A stretch of 64,000 bases of DNA. Origin: Oceanobacillus_B kapialis. Lineage in GTDB: Bacteria > Bacillota > Bacilli > Bacillales > Amphibacillaceae. Made by a program: the position numbers and the translations under genes. Shown here in pieces: positions 26,100-33,934 of this stretch; the stretch's first letter is position 1, and every line of letters begins with the position of its first letter. The stretch lies in assembly GCF_042685265.1 (NCBI RefSeq), contig NZ_JBHUMX010000036.1; one strand, 5' to 3'. A model generated the notes under the pieces. That model saw only the letters and a list, made by a program, of their open reading frames with translations. It was not told the DNA's origin and made no database searches.

Positions 26100-26606
26100 T
26101 TAAATCTCCTCCTTCATGTTTATCCTATTTTTTAAGAAATCAATTTTTGTGAGATCTTTGTTATTGTTATTATCTGCTCTGTAACTATCCTTCACGGAAG
26201 CCTCGTAAACAGCTAAATATTGCTTTGGATTTAATAAAAAGTAGCTTACATTCTCTGTCTGATGCATCTCTAAATCGGCTAACTGCACCCCTGCAAACGC
26301 TGGTAATGTGTCTATAATACCAAATTCTACTGATAACCCTTCTTTAGAAAATTCATGTTCATGCAGGTCAACTAGCGTGTATCCCATTGAATTCATTGCT
26401 CTCATAATGTCATCCCAATTATGTATAGATAATTCAGGTGGTACCTCCCACCCTCTTTCATCACCAGGTACATGTATGTCTAAGTCCTGTGCATTCCAAC
26501 TCTTGCCTGTTGTGATTTCTAGGCCAACTGAGCCCATTAGCAAGGGGATAATATCTATATCATTTAGTTTTTTTGCTATTTTAATAAACGCTTCAAACTT
26601 ATCCAT
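26100..26606 (-). CDS. nucleotidyltransferase-fold protein
   Basis: A 168-residue protein with LLMGSVGLEI (23-32) followed by AQDLDIHVPGDERG, the G-S...D-x-D motif of the polymerase-beta nucleotidyltransferase fold. Such small proteins include AbiEii-like toxins and antibiotic or protein nucleotidyl transferases. No cognate antitoxin is next to it, and the neighbour is DUF4256, so a toxin role is not supported. It starts after AAGGGAAAAGGATG. Coupled with the next gene. Confidence 0.65.
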   Translation of the reverse strand: MDKFEAFIKIAKKLNDIDIIPLLMGSVGLEITTGKSWNAQDLDIHVPGDERGWEVPPELSIHNWDDIMRAMNSMGYTLVDLHEHEFSKEGLSVEFGIIDTLPAFAGVQLADLEMHQTENVSYFLLNPKQYLAVYEASVKDSYRADNNNNKDLTKIDFLKNRINMKEEI

Positions 26607-26645
26607 TTGCTCATCCTTTTCCCTTCATTTTACCATAGTGGAGTT

Positions 26646-27398
26646 TCATTTCGACCTATCAAGGTCAGCTTCATCTAGTATGTGTATAAAATCAATTTCT
26701 ACGTTTCCATTGGAAAAACCACTCCCATTTAAAGAATGATCGAGGGAAGCTTCTTTACCAGTTTGATCATACGGAATCCAACCAAAATACAGATGTAGGT
26801 CTGGAGAAAAACTTTTGAAGAAAGAATTAGGCTGTTTAGCTGCGCCTAATTCTGAATATGAATTTATAAAGGCTACCCATTCTTTTGGTAACTCTATCAT
26901 TCCATAAGACTTTTCCCCGGTGGTAACTTCCTTTTTCATTTGTACGCCTGGATCGTAATGCTCCTCTACTCCCTCCATGATATGATATCCTCTCTCTTTC
27001 ATGAGGTAAAAATTGTTCGACCTTACCTTGTCATCGGGATGTAGATTCCAGACAATCTTATATGTGGAAGGATCGTTTTTATCTAGTTTCCATAACATTG
27101 GGGCGCCAGCAGTATCCACATTTGCGACCCTCCATTTATGCCCTTTCCACACCCAATAGCTTAATCCATAATCATCATCTTCAGAGATATAGGGAACTAA
27201 AACATTTCTACCATTCATTTGTATCGTGTCTTGAATCTTGCTTGCATTAGCTGCCGGAAAAACGCTATTCAATTCTTCTATTAAATATTCATTAGATGGA
27301 AATGAAGTAGGCTTGGCTAAGTAAAACCAATATATTAATGCAAAAACTAAAACAATGCCGACACCTATACCCACTCTCCATAATCTTTTCTTCGTCAT
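26646..27398 (-). CDS. membrane-anchored protein, function unknown
   Basis: A 250-residue protein with a single N-terminal membrane anchor (VGIGVGIVLVFALIYWFYLA) and an outer domain rich in aromatic residues (YGLSYWVWKGHKWRVANVD, LHLYFGWIPYDQTGKE). It overlaps the previous membrane-protein gene by four bases (ATGA), which implies a two-gene operon acting at the membrane. I do not recognise the family. Confidence 0.65.
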   Translation of the reverse strand: MTKKRLWRVGIGVGIVLVFALIYWFYLAKPTSFPSNEYLIEELNSVFPAANASKIQDTIQMNGRNVLVPYISEDDDYGLSYWVWKGHKWRVANVDTAGAPMLWKLDKNDPSTYKIVWNLHPDDKVRSNNFYLMKERGYHIMEGVEEHYDPGVQMKKEVTTGEKSYGMIELPKEWVAFINSYSELGAAKQPNSFFKSFSPDLHLYFGWIPYDQTGKEASLDHSLNGSGFSNGNVEIDFIHILDEADLDRSK

Positions 27399-28069
27399 TC
27401 AGCTCCTCCTCTCTCTATTAGAGAAATATCAGAGCGAAAATAAAGTTGTTCTGTCGGTGTGGATAGTAAAATGCCTTTTCCATCTTTTTCGACGTAAATT
27501 ACGGAAGCAAGGCCACTCCCCCATTCAGGTGAGGTTCCAACGAGCTGATATGGAAAGCGTTCACTTACTTTGTCTGATTCAGTATCTACATCTGTTTCTT
27601 CATACCACTCATAACTTTCCACGGGTTCTTTCCTCATGGTAGGGAGCTGATTTAATAGACTTTCTTTATTAAGTGAACTGACCTCACCTGAAGGGTGGGT
27701 CATAATAAGAGATGCTTCTTCCGCATTTGAAATATATGTAGTTGGTTCGTTCTTTGAATAAATGAAGCTGTGGATTGGTATTGCTAGCAAAGTTGAAGCC
27801 AAGAAAAGAAAATTAGCCAAAAACCCCAACCAAGCAAAAGATCGATACACTTGCCATCGTGAATTCCTAAATATAAATACAAAAAACAATATCCACACAC
27901 CAAGCGGTAGAATCGGAAACTTTAGGAACGTCTCAAACATATTAAAATTTATGGAGAAAGAGATAAGACCAATGATAATAAGAAGGATAACCTTCCATAT
28001 CTTTGGTTTGATCGTTTTCTTCTTATAGATTCGATAGGCGAAAAAGGCGATTAGTATCCATGCTAACAT
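27395..28069 (-). CDS. membrane protein, function unknown
   Basis: A 224-residue protein with three or four membrane segments in the first half (WILIAFFAYRIY, VILLIIIGLISFS, LGVWILFFVFIF, LANFLFLASTLLAIP) and an outer domain in the second half. It overlaps the start of the membrane-anchored gene by four bases. The ribosome binding site before the ATG is weak and TM1 may begin upstream (frame open to a TAA 39 bases back, without a standard start). No family recognised. Confidence 0.65.
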   Translation of the reverse strand: MLAWILIAFFAYRIYKKKTIKPKIWKVILLIIIGLISFSINFNMFETFLKFPILPLGVWILFFVFIFRNSRWQVYRSFAWLGFLANFLFLASTLLAIPIHSFIYSKNEPTTYISNAEEASLIMTHPSGEVSSLNKESLLNQLPTMRKEPVESYEWYEETDVDTESDKVSERFPYQLVGTSPEWGSGLASVIYVEKDGKGILLSTPTEQLYFRSDISLIERGGAE

Positions 28070-28169
28070 TCCGGTGAAGACTGTTACTGCGTTAAAAGTA
28101 AAAATTTAGATTTATCCCGATTCCAGAAACCTATCTTTTATGTCATTATATGAAACTCATACTGAATAG

Positions 28170-28766
28170 CTATTCCTTTCCGCAGTCATAACAACGTTTA
28201 TCTTGATCATGAACACCGTACATCCGCAGTTCCTTCTTTTCCCCACAACTATTACAATAATCATAATCAATTTGTGGTATAACACCAGCTTCTGCTAAAG
28301 GCACCCATTGTTTTTCATACAAGCTTTTACTCATACCATAATCTATGAAAACAATCTTGCCCTCTTCGTTTAATCCATAGTTGCTGCTATCCTTTAAATC
28401 AAAGCAATCAAAATCTTTATCTAATAACACTAAAACATCCTCATAACCTTTGGGGATAAGTGGAATATCTTTCTTCATATCTATCTCAAAGGACTGGTTA
28501 TCTATTATTTCTAATTGTTGGTAGTATTTTTGAACTGAAATATACTCGTCTACATAGTACGTCTCTGCAAAGAACTTCGTTAAGCCTTTTTGCACCATGG
28601 CCTTGTATATTTCCAGCTCCTTTTGAGACTGTTTGTATCCAATAGGGTGTAGGTGTACTTTGACAACATAATCCGCAATTCTATGTACTTTTCTTGTTGA
28701 GCCTATTCCAACAAAATTTCTCTCAACACAATAGGTATTCCAATTTTTAATGATATCTGAGAGCAC
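28170..28766 (-). CDS. minimal protein-kinase-like protein with C-terminal zinc ribbon
   Basis: A 198-residue protein that keeps the kinase landmarks in compressed form: Gly20-x-Gly22 loop (GIGSTRKVHRI), Lys36 in VVKVH, Glu50 on the next helix, a catalytic-loop-like Asp123...Asn129 (DLKDSSNYG) and an Asp142-Tyr-Gly144 metal motif. The C-terminus adds Cys171-x2-Cys174 and Cys192-x2-Cys195, a zinc ribbon. It is much shorter than Hanks kinases (about 260) and nearer to small bacterial or phage kinase-like proteins. GTG start after GAGGGGTGAT. Target unknown; it could phosphorylate a protein or a small molecule. Confidence 0.7.
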   Translation of the reverse strand: MLSDIIKNWNTYCVERNFVGIGSTRKVHRIADYVVKVHLHPIGYKQSQKELEIYKAMVQKGLTKFFAETYYVDEYISVQKYYQQLEIIDNQSFEIDMKKDIPLIPKGYEDVLVLLDKDFDCFDLKDSSNYGLNEEGKIVFIDYGMSKSLYEKQWVPLAEAGVIPQIDYDYCNSCGEKKELRMYGVHDQDKRCYDCGKE

Positions 28767-28802
28767 TCATATCACCCCTCATCTTGCTTAAAATGAATAT
28801 AA

Positions 28803-29327
28803 TTAACTTTTTAGCACTCCCAAATATGCTTCCCACGGTCCAACATCCTCTCTATACCTTTCTGCAAACACTCTTACAATTTGGGATATATGCGTAAAAT
28901 CATGAACCACCCATGTCGAGAGCAGTTCCCTTAGCTTCACATTTCCGAACGCTGGATGTTCTCCTGTTAATTCAAACTGTGCATCATCTTTTAACAGTTT
29001 CCTAACAATCCCGATATTTTTTGTTCGCAGGCTCTTAAACTCATCCATCTTTTGCTTGACCGTTGTCTGAGATGGATTGGATATGTGGGCATCTCGATCA
29101 AATGGAGGAAACTCCTTATTATTTCCATCCTTCAAAATCGTTTTTAATCTTGGGATCCAATTACTTTTCTCACATTCAATTAGATGATCTACTACCTGTA
29201 ATGCATTCCACGTTCCTTCCCCTTCGTTACATTGCAGCCAAGTGTCTGATAAGCCAACTAAGAGGCTTTCTAAAGTTGTTGGTGTTCGTTCTAGAACCTC
29301 AATGGCTTCGTTTAGGTTAAAATTCAT
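28803..29327 (-). CDS. DinB-family protein
   Basis: A 174-residue four-helix DinB-superfamily protein (TWNALQVVDHLIECE, REVLS-like LRELLSTWVVHDFTHISQI). The three metal-binding His, one in VDHL and two in HDFTH, are present. Members are metal-dependent thiol transferases such as bacillithiol S-transferases, or unknown DNA-damage-induced proteins. The start follows GGAGGAGGGAATAC. It stands as a single unit. Confidence 0.85.
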   Translation of the reverse strand: MNFNLNEAIEVLERTPTTLESLLVGLSDTWLQCNEGEGTWNALQVVDHLIECEKSNWIPRLKTILKDGNNKEFPPFDRDAHISNPSQTTVKQKMDEFKSLRTKNIGIVRKLLKDDAQFELTGEHPAFGNVKLRELLSTWVVHDFTHISQIVRVFAERYREDVGPWEAYLGVLKS

Positions 29328-29400
29328 GTATTCCCTCCTCCAACTTTTTAATTTACTTTATAAAATAGTTGTTACTAATATTATAGATTAATTGCCGCAG

Positions 29401-29859
29401 TTACTTTAAATCTAATTTTCTTGCTATGTATTGTTCAATAAACCCTCTATACTCCTCTAATAATTCATTTGGCACGTCATTTATTGGGAAATATTGCATT
29501 TTTTCAGATTCACTATAATCAACCTTCAAGTCTCCACTTACATTCCTCGTGAAATAAACAGCAGTTACCGAGTATAATTCGTCTCCATTCGGAACTTTAA
29601 GGTAGTATTCAGAACCAGAGAATACATTTAGTAATTCTAAGTTATTGACTTCCAACCCTGTTTCTTCAAAAACTTCTCTTTTTGCTACTTGCTCAAAACT
29701 TTCACCTAAATCCATTAATCCTCCTGGTAATGCCCAATACCCATCATGCCTCTTTTGCAGAAGTACTTCATTTTGTTCATTCAAAATAATAACCACTGAA
29801 CCTGGTAAAATAATTGGTTTATGCCCAACATATTGCCTAAGATACTTGTAATATTCCAA
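29401..29859 (-). CDS. Nudix hydrolase
   Basis: A 152-residue Nudix protein with a full box at 47-69 (GGLMDLGESFEQVAKREV then FEETGL). QKRHDGYWALPGG before the box is typical of small nucleotide-cleaning enzymes. The frame runs back to a GTG at 29880, but AGGGGAG lies seven bases before the TTG at 29859, which gives MEYYKYLRQYVGHKP and is the better start. Third Nudix gene in the window. Substrate unknown. Confidence 0.85.
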   Translation of the reverse strand: MEYYKYLRQYVGHKPIILPGSVVIILNEQNEVLLQKRHDGYWALPGGLMDLGESFEQVAKREVFEETGLEVNNLELLNVFSGSEYYLKVPNGDELYSVTAVYFTRNVSGDLKVDYSESEKMQYFPINDVPNELLEEYRGFIEQYIARKLDLK

Positions 29860-29925
29860 TTTGCAGCTCCCCTTCGTCACTATAATACTTTTACAAGCAT
29901 TTAATAATTGTAAAACATCTATCCT

Positions 29926-30735
29926 TTATTCATCACTTGGCCTTGTCACATTTTCAGTTATATTTACATCCCAAGAAATAATTGTAGTATTATCCCTTAC
30001 ATGGTTATCTTTAATGGTTTGTAACAGTGCAGTTATACCATATTGAATATGTTGATCCTTCATTACATTATAGATATCTTTAGGGTAATTGAAGGGCTCT
30101 TGAGGACATTCAACTAGCCCATCAGTGGTTAACAATATACGGTTTAATCCTTTTCTTAACTCTCTTATCCCACTACTATAACAGGGAACAGCTTGCTCAA
30201 ATGTATTGACTTGTCCAACCCATTCATAAAATTGTCTTTGATTTATTTGGTACTGCCCGAGATTTGCAAGTTCATGATGAAATAAATAGGAAATACAATC
30301 CCCAATTGAAAACCACCATAAGTACTTGTCCTTTCTTAAAACAATTAGACAAGCTGTTTCACCTCTAACTTTTCGACAATCAGACAGAAACTTGTCTTCC
30401 TGAAACACATCTATTATTATGCCTTTAATCCTATTTAAAGTTTCTTCATAATGTAATGCCAATAGGTTTTGTATTTCTATTTTTCTTTTAGAGAATTGCT
30501 TGATTACCAAATTAGCACTCTCTACTGAATTATGAGCATCTAATAAAATAACGAACTCCCAATGTTTTTGTTCATCCACCCAAATCAAGCAACCGTCTTC
30601 GTTTTTATCCTGTCCTACAGAAGAATTCCCACCAAACCGACCTAGTACTAGATGGTTAATATTACTAATATCAATTTTGTCTATGAAGCTCATACTGTCC
30701 CCGATCCATTTGAATTCCGCTATTGGACTTTTCAT
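29926..30735 (-). CDS. PP2C-type phosphatase-like protein
   Basis: A 269-residue protein with the PP2C order of motifs: GQDKNEDG (41-48), LLDAHNS (Asp66), GETACLIV (125-132), SIGDCISYL (144-151), LLTTDGLVE (201-209) and NTTIIS near the end. The metal-binding Asp set looks present, although the second motif is DAH where PP2C enzymes have DGH/DGMG. Such stand-alone PP2Cs remove phosphate from Ser/Thr in proteins. The kinase-like gene is only 2 kb away but not adjacent, so a pair is speculative. The start follows AAAGGAAATTTTAT. Confidence 0.75.
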   Translation of the reverse strand: MKSPIAEFKWIGDSMSFIDKIDISNINHLVLGRFGGNSSVGQDKNEDGCLIWVDEQKHWEFVILLDAHNSVESANLVIKQFSKRKIEIQNLLALHYEETLNRIKGIIIDVFQEDKFLSDCRKVRGETACLIVLRKDKYLWWFSIGDCISYLFHHELANLGQYQINQRQFYEWVGQVNTFEQAVPCYSSGIRELRKGLNRILLTTDGLVECPQEPFNYPKDIYNVMKDQHIQYGITALLQTIKDNHVRDNTTIISWDVNITENVTRPSDE

Positions 30736-30812
30736 ATAAAATTTCCTTTCAATAGATCAACAAAAAATTAAATCTATTTATAAAATTAAACTCTAGCTTT
30801 TCACTCTATAGG

Positions 30813-31337
30813 TTAATAGAAATAAACGTCCTCTCTTCCCTTTTCAATTATATATTTAATAAAAGGTTCCTTATGTTTGGTATAAGTTTGTCTATCGTAT
30901 GTATATTTGGATGCAAGTTCTGTTTTAAGTGAAGCATACTGTTTAGCCATTTGAGGGTGTTTTCTAAGATAATCACGAAATATAAGTTTCTCTTCCCATT
31001 CTTTGCTATTTATTTCACAAATATGCAAATGAAAAGTGCAGGTTTCTAATGACCCTTTTTTAAAAAACCTTCTGTCCAGTAATTCTGGCTTATGCACATA
31101 TTCAAAACTTATTTTATTTAAAGGTCTCATAAAATTTGTTACGGTAATTAAATCACGCACGCCTACCAAAATATCAATAATTGGCTTTGCCTTTAGCCCC
31201 TTAATAGAAGTGCTTCCTATATGTTCAATTCCAACGATTTCATCACCGAGCACATCCATAATTCGGCTCTTCTCATACTCATATTGACTTTCCCATTCTT
31301 CCTTATATTCACTTAAGTTTACTATTGGCTTATTCAC
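30813..31337 (-). CDS. GrpB/UPF0157 family protein
   Basis: A 174-residue UPF0157 (GrpB) protein. Recognisable blocks are EIVGIEHIGSTSIKGLKAKPIIDILVG (residues about 33-59; nucleotidyltransferase-like GS...D-x-x pattern), LETCTFHLHI and FRDYLRKHP. The family has a nucleotidyltransferase fold and no firmly known reaction; it is sometimes fused to dephospho-CoA kinase. GTG start with a weak ribosome binding site. A single unit among unrelated genes. Confidence 0.85.
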   Translation of the reverse strand: MNKPIVNLSEYKEEWESQYEYEKSRIMDVLGDEIVGIEHIGSTSIKGLKAKPIIDILVGVRDLITVTNFMRPLNKISFEYVHKPELLDRRFFKKGSLETCTFHLHICEINSKEWEEKLIFRDYLRKHPQMAKQYASLKTELASKYTYDRQTYTKHKEPFIKYIIEKGREDVYFY

Positions 31338-31388
31338 TATGTTCGCCCGCTATGTAGGTTGGGATTTATCCATTAGCCCAAATAGCAT

Positions 31389-32285
31389 TTATATCCACTC
31401 AATGTCATATCCAAATTCTTTTGCTTGCTTAATAAAATTGTTAATATTCCCTTTACCCCACTGGGTTGTAACAGCAATTATATTTTCGTCTTCCAGCTTG
31501 ATAAGTTCATCATCTTTAATGTAGTATCTTTTATAACCTGTTTGTTCCAATTTTTTTAACGCTTGTTCTTTTGTTACGAACACCCCGCTTGGTCCTTGCA
31601 AACTATCCGGAAAATCCTTTTTTAACTCAGGTAGAGTTTTCTTTCCATGATCTGATACATAATCTGTAATTACTTTTAGCACTAACCTACCTTTATTGTA
31701 AATGCCACCTTTATAAGTGTATTTTGATCTATCATAATTTCTGTTTTTATTATTAAAAACAGTGTCAGTTATAACATAGACGTTATTATCTTCACCTCTA
31801 AAACGTGAAATGGTGAGAGCTGCAACCGGAATATTATTTTCTATTTGATAACCACTAGACAGCTTTTCATCTAGCTCTGCTGAAATAGCGGAACCTACTA
31901 AAACTCCCACCCAATTAATATCCTTATAAGCTATTTCTATATCGAGTTTTGTTTTTATGTAATTATTAAATAGCTGCTCCTTTTCTTTCATATAATCTTC
32001 TAACTGCTCTAAATGTAACGATGTCACTTCACCTAATTTAAGTTCTACCACCCCAAAAGTATCTTGTCCGTATTGAACTAATATATCGATTCTCCCATCA
32101 GAATAGCGTCTGCCATTTTTAAGTGATAACTCTACATCAATAATGGAAATATCGGAAAAATCATTTTCATCGAGTTTGAGTATATTTTCGTTTTCTACTA
32201 AATAAGACTCCATAGATAACTCTCTTAAAAATGGCAACGGGCTTAAGGCTATGTCATTTGCAGTAACATGCTTAAATACTCTCAT
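31389..32285 (-). CDS. PD-(D/E)XK nuclease-like protein
   Basis: A 298-residue protein whose N-terminal half holds a PD-(D/E)XK core: RIDILVQYG with Asp67, then VVELKLGE with Glu81-x-Lys83, followed by a long helix (LHLEQLEDYMKEK). This arrangement is shared by Mrr/NucS-like and restriction-associated nucleases. The C-terminal 100 residues (VITDYVSDHGKK..., VTTQWGKGNINNFIKQAK) look like a separate small domain that I associate with restriction-type proteins. No methyltransferase or helicase lies nearby, so it is an orphan. ATG after AAGGGAGATCTT. Confidence 0.68.
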   Translation of the reverse strand: MRVFKHVTANDIALSPLPFLRELSMESYLVENENILKLDENDFSDISIIDVELSLKNGRRYSDGRIDILVQYGQDTFGVVELKLGEVTSLHLEQLEDYMKEKEQLFNNYIKTKLDIEIAYKDINWVGVLVGSAISAELDEKLSSGYQIENNIPVAALTISRFRGEDNNVYVITDTVFNNKNRNYDRSKYTYKGGIYNKGRLVLKVITDYVSDHGKKTLPELKKDFPDSLQGPSGVFVTKEQALKKLEQTGYKRYYIKDDELIKLEDENIIAVTTQWGKGNINNFIKQAKEFGYDIEWI

Positions 32286-32661
32286 AAGATCTCCCTTTAT
32301 ATAAAGATTAATAATTTCTCTTACCTATCTATAGTTTATCATATATTCAAAACATTAAATTTAATCATTCCGGAAATTCTAGGACTCTTCCTAGAAGTAG
32401 TTATTTGTTCCTTTATACTTCTTTTTTAAAATATCTGCCCAAGGCAATTTATTTACGATTAACGATTCTTTAATATAGAAAAAAGCTTACAATAATTTCT
32501 TTAAAAATAAAGCAGTAAAGTTGGTACCTATGTACTTCAATATATTGATATAAAAATGTCACCTCGTCTCTAAAATAGAGGCAAAGTGACTACTATAATT
32601 ACTTATCATTAGATGAAAAATTAAATGGTATCAGATACTTTCCATCGTTAAGAAGTAGGGG
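32286..32661. other. 376-bp gap between two minus-strand units
   Basis: It holds the promoter side of the nuclease-like gene on the left and, at 32548-32592, an imperfect GTCAC/GTGAC plus CCTC/GAGG hairpin with ATTTTTAT on its minus-strand 3' side, a likely terminator for the sugar-acid operon. The remaining sequence is AT-rich with no open frame of note. Confidence 0.5.
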
Positions 32662-33867
32662 TCACCTTCTCCAAGGGTCCCCAACCCCTGATATATTATA
32701 TACCTTCCCCTCACCCTCACCTTTACGTGATGTTGTGACTCGGTGAATAATATCATCCCGCTGATAAAAATCAGGACTTAACTCCACACCCAAGCCAGGG
32801 GATGCTGGGGGATTCCTAATGAACCCATTCTCTACTCTAGGAAATTTGTTAAGAATCTCCCCATAATAGGTGTCATAAAAAGCTCTTACCGTCTCCATCA
32901 TCCAGAGATTTGGGATATTAAAACAGAGATGTGCATTTACTGTATGCAAAATAGGTCCACCACAATTATGCGGGGCAAATGGCAAGCCGTATATTTCTGC
33001 TAAGGAAGCAATCTTTTTCACTTCTGACACGCCTCCTGTCCATGCGGGATCAGCAATTACGATATCTCCTCCTCTTTTTTCTAGCATTTGATGATAATCA
33101 TTTCGGGTAAACAACCGTTCACTTGCACCAACAGGAATCGTTGTACCATTTCGTAATGCAGCCAAATTATCCATGTTATGAATCGGAATAAGATCCTCTA
33201 TCCACAGTAGGTCATATGCTTCTAATTCGCGGGCAATTTGTATGGCAGTAGGAACATTCCATCTTCCATGGCCTTCTAAAGCAAGTTGCATCTTATCTCC
33301 AAACGCTTCCTTAATTTTACGAAAAGGCTCTACACCTTTTTTTAGAAGATCCTTGGAAATATATTGACCTTGAAACTTAGAACTCAGCTCATCAAATGGC
33401 CAAATTTTCATGACGTCAATTCCGCTCTCTAGAAGTTCTTCGGCTAACATGGTTGGGTCATCGATAAAAAGATCTCTATCATTATTATTTTGATAACCAA
33501 CACAAGTATTATAGACTTTAACCTTCTCACGCGACCTTCCACCAAGTAATTGATATAGTGGTTGATTACTAATTTTCCCTTTTATATCCCATAACGCAAT
33601 ATCAATCGCACTTAATGCTCGCATTTCCGTACCAGAACATCCATGGTGATTAAAAGCTGTGTAAAAATTTGACCAAATAAGTTCGATATTCTGCGGATCT
33701 TGCCCTAGTAATAAGTCAGCACCCATTCCGTGTAATAATTCCTGCACAGCTCCAGGCTTTGCATTCGTCTCTCCTAACCCTACAATCCCCTCATCCGTAT
33801 GAATCTGGATAATTAACTCCCTGGGGTGCTCGGTTAACTGGAAGGATTCCAGCTTCGTTATAATCAT
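32662..33867 (-). CDS. enolase-superfamily (mandelate racemase type) sugar-acid dehydratase
   Basis: A 401-residue mandelate-racemase-family enzyme. It has Lys154 in DVMKIWPF on the second barrel strand, metal ligands Glu198 (ALEGHG), Glu224 (WIEDL) and Glu250 (GASERL), then Asp273 and the His300 of APHNCGG forming the Asp-His dyad. This set is typical of acid-sugar dehydratases. It is the last gene of the glucarate operon, after a terminator hairpin, so it may handle a side substrate such as an aldonic acid. It is not GudD (that is the next gene) and not GalrD. Start after GAGGTGATGTC. Confidence 0.88.
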   Translation of the reverse strand: MIITKLESFQLTEHPRELIIQIHTDEGIVGLGETNAKPGAVQELLHGMGADLLLGQDPQNIELIWSNFYTAFNHHGCSGTEMRALSAIDIALWDIKGKISNQPLYQLLGGRSREKVKVYNTCVGYQNNNDRDLFIDDPTMLAEELLESGIDVMKIWPFDELSSKFQGQYISKDLLKKGVEPFRKIKEAFGDKMQLALEGHGRWNVPTAIQIARELEAYDLLWIEDLIPIHNMDNLAALRNGTTIPVGASERLFTRNDYHQMLEKRGGDIVIADPAWTGGVSEVKKIASLAEIYGLPFAPHNCGGPILHTVNAHLCFNIPNLWMMETVRAFYDTYYGEILNKFPRVENGFIRNPPASPGLGVELSPDFYQRDDIIHRVTTSRKGEGEGKVYNISGVGDPWRR

Positions 33868-33893
33868 GACATCACCTCATATCCTCCATAATG

Positions 33894-33924
33894 AAAAACT
33901 AAGAAGCAACAAACACTTCTTAGT
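33894..33924 (-). terminator. hairpin terminator between gudD and the last dehydratase gene
   Basis: On the minus strand ACTAAGAAG / CTTCTTAGT with a 9-base loop is followed by TTTTTCATT. It probably reduces rather than abolishes read-through into the last gene. Confidence 0.75.
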
Positions 33925-33934
33925 CATTTTCTAG

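Noticed and set aside
26100..26606. AbiEii-type toxin of a toxin-antitoxin pair
   Set aside because: No AbiEi-like antitoxin neighbour; the coupled gene is DUF4256.
24086..32285. Prophage or defence island
   Set aside because: No integrase, transposase, phage structural gene, restriction methyltransferase or helicase was found; only one orphan nuclease-like gene.
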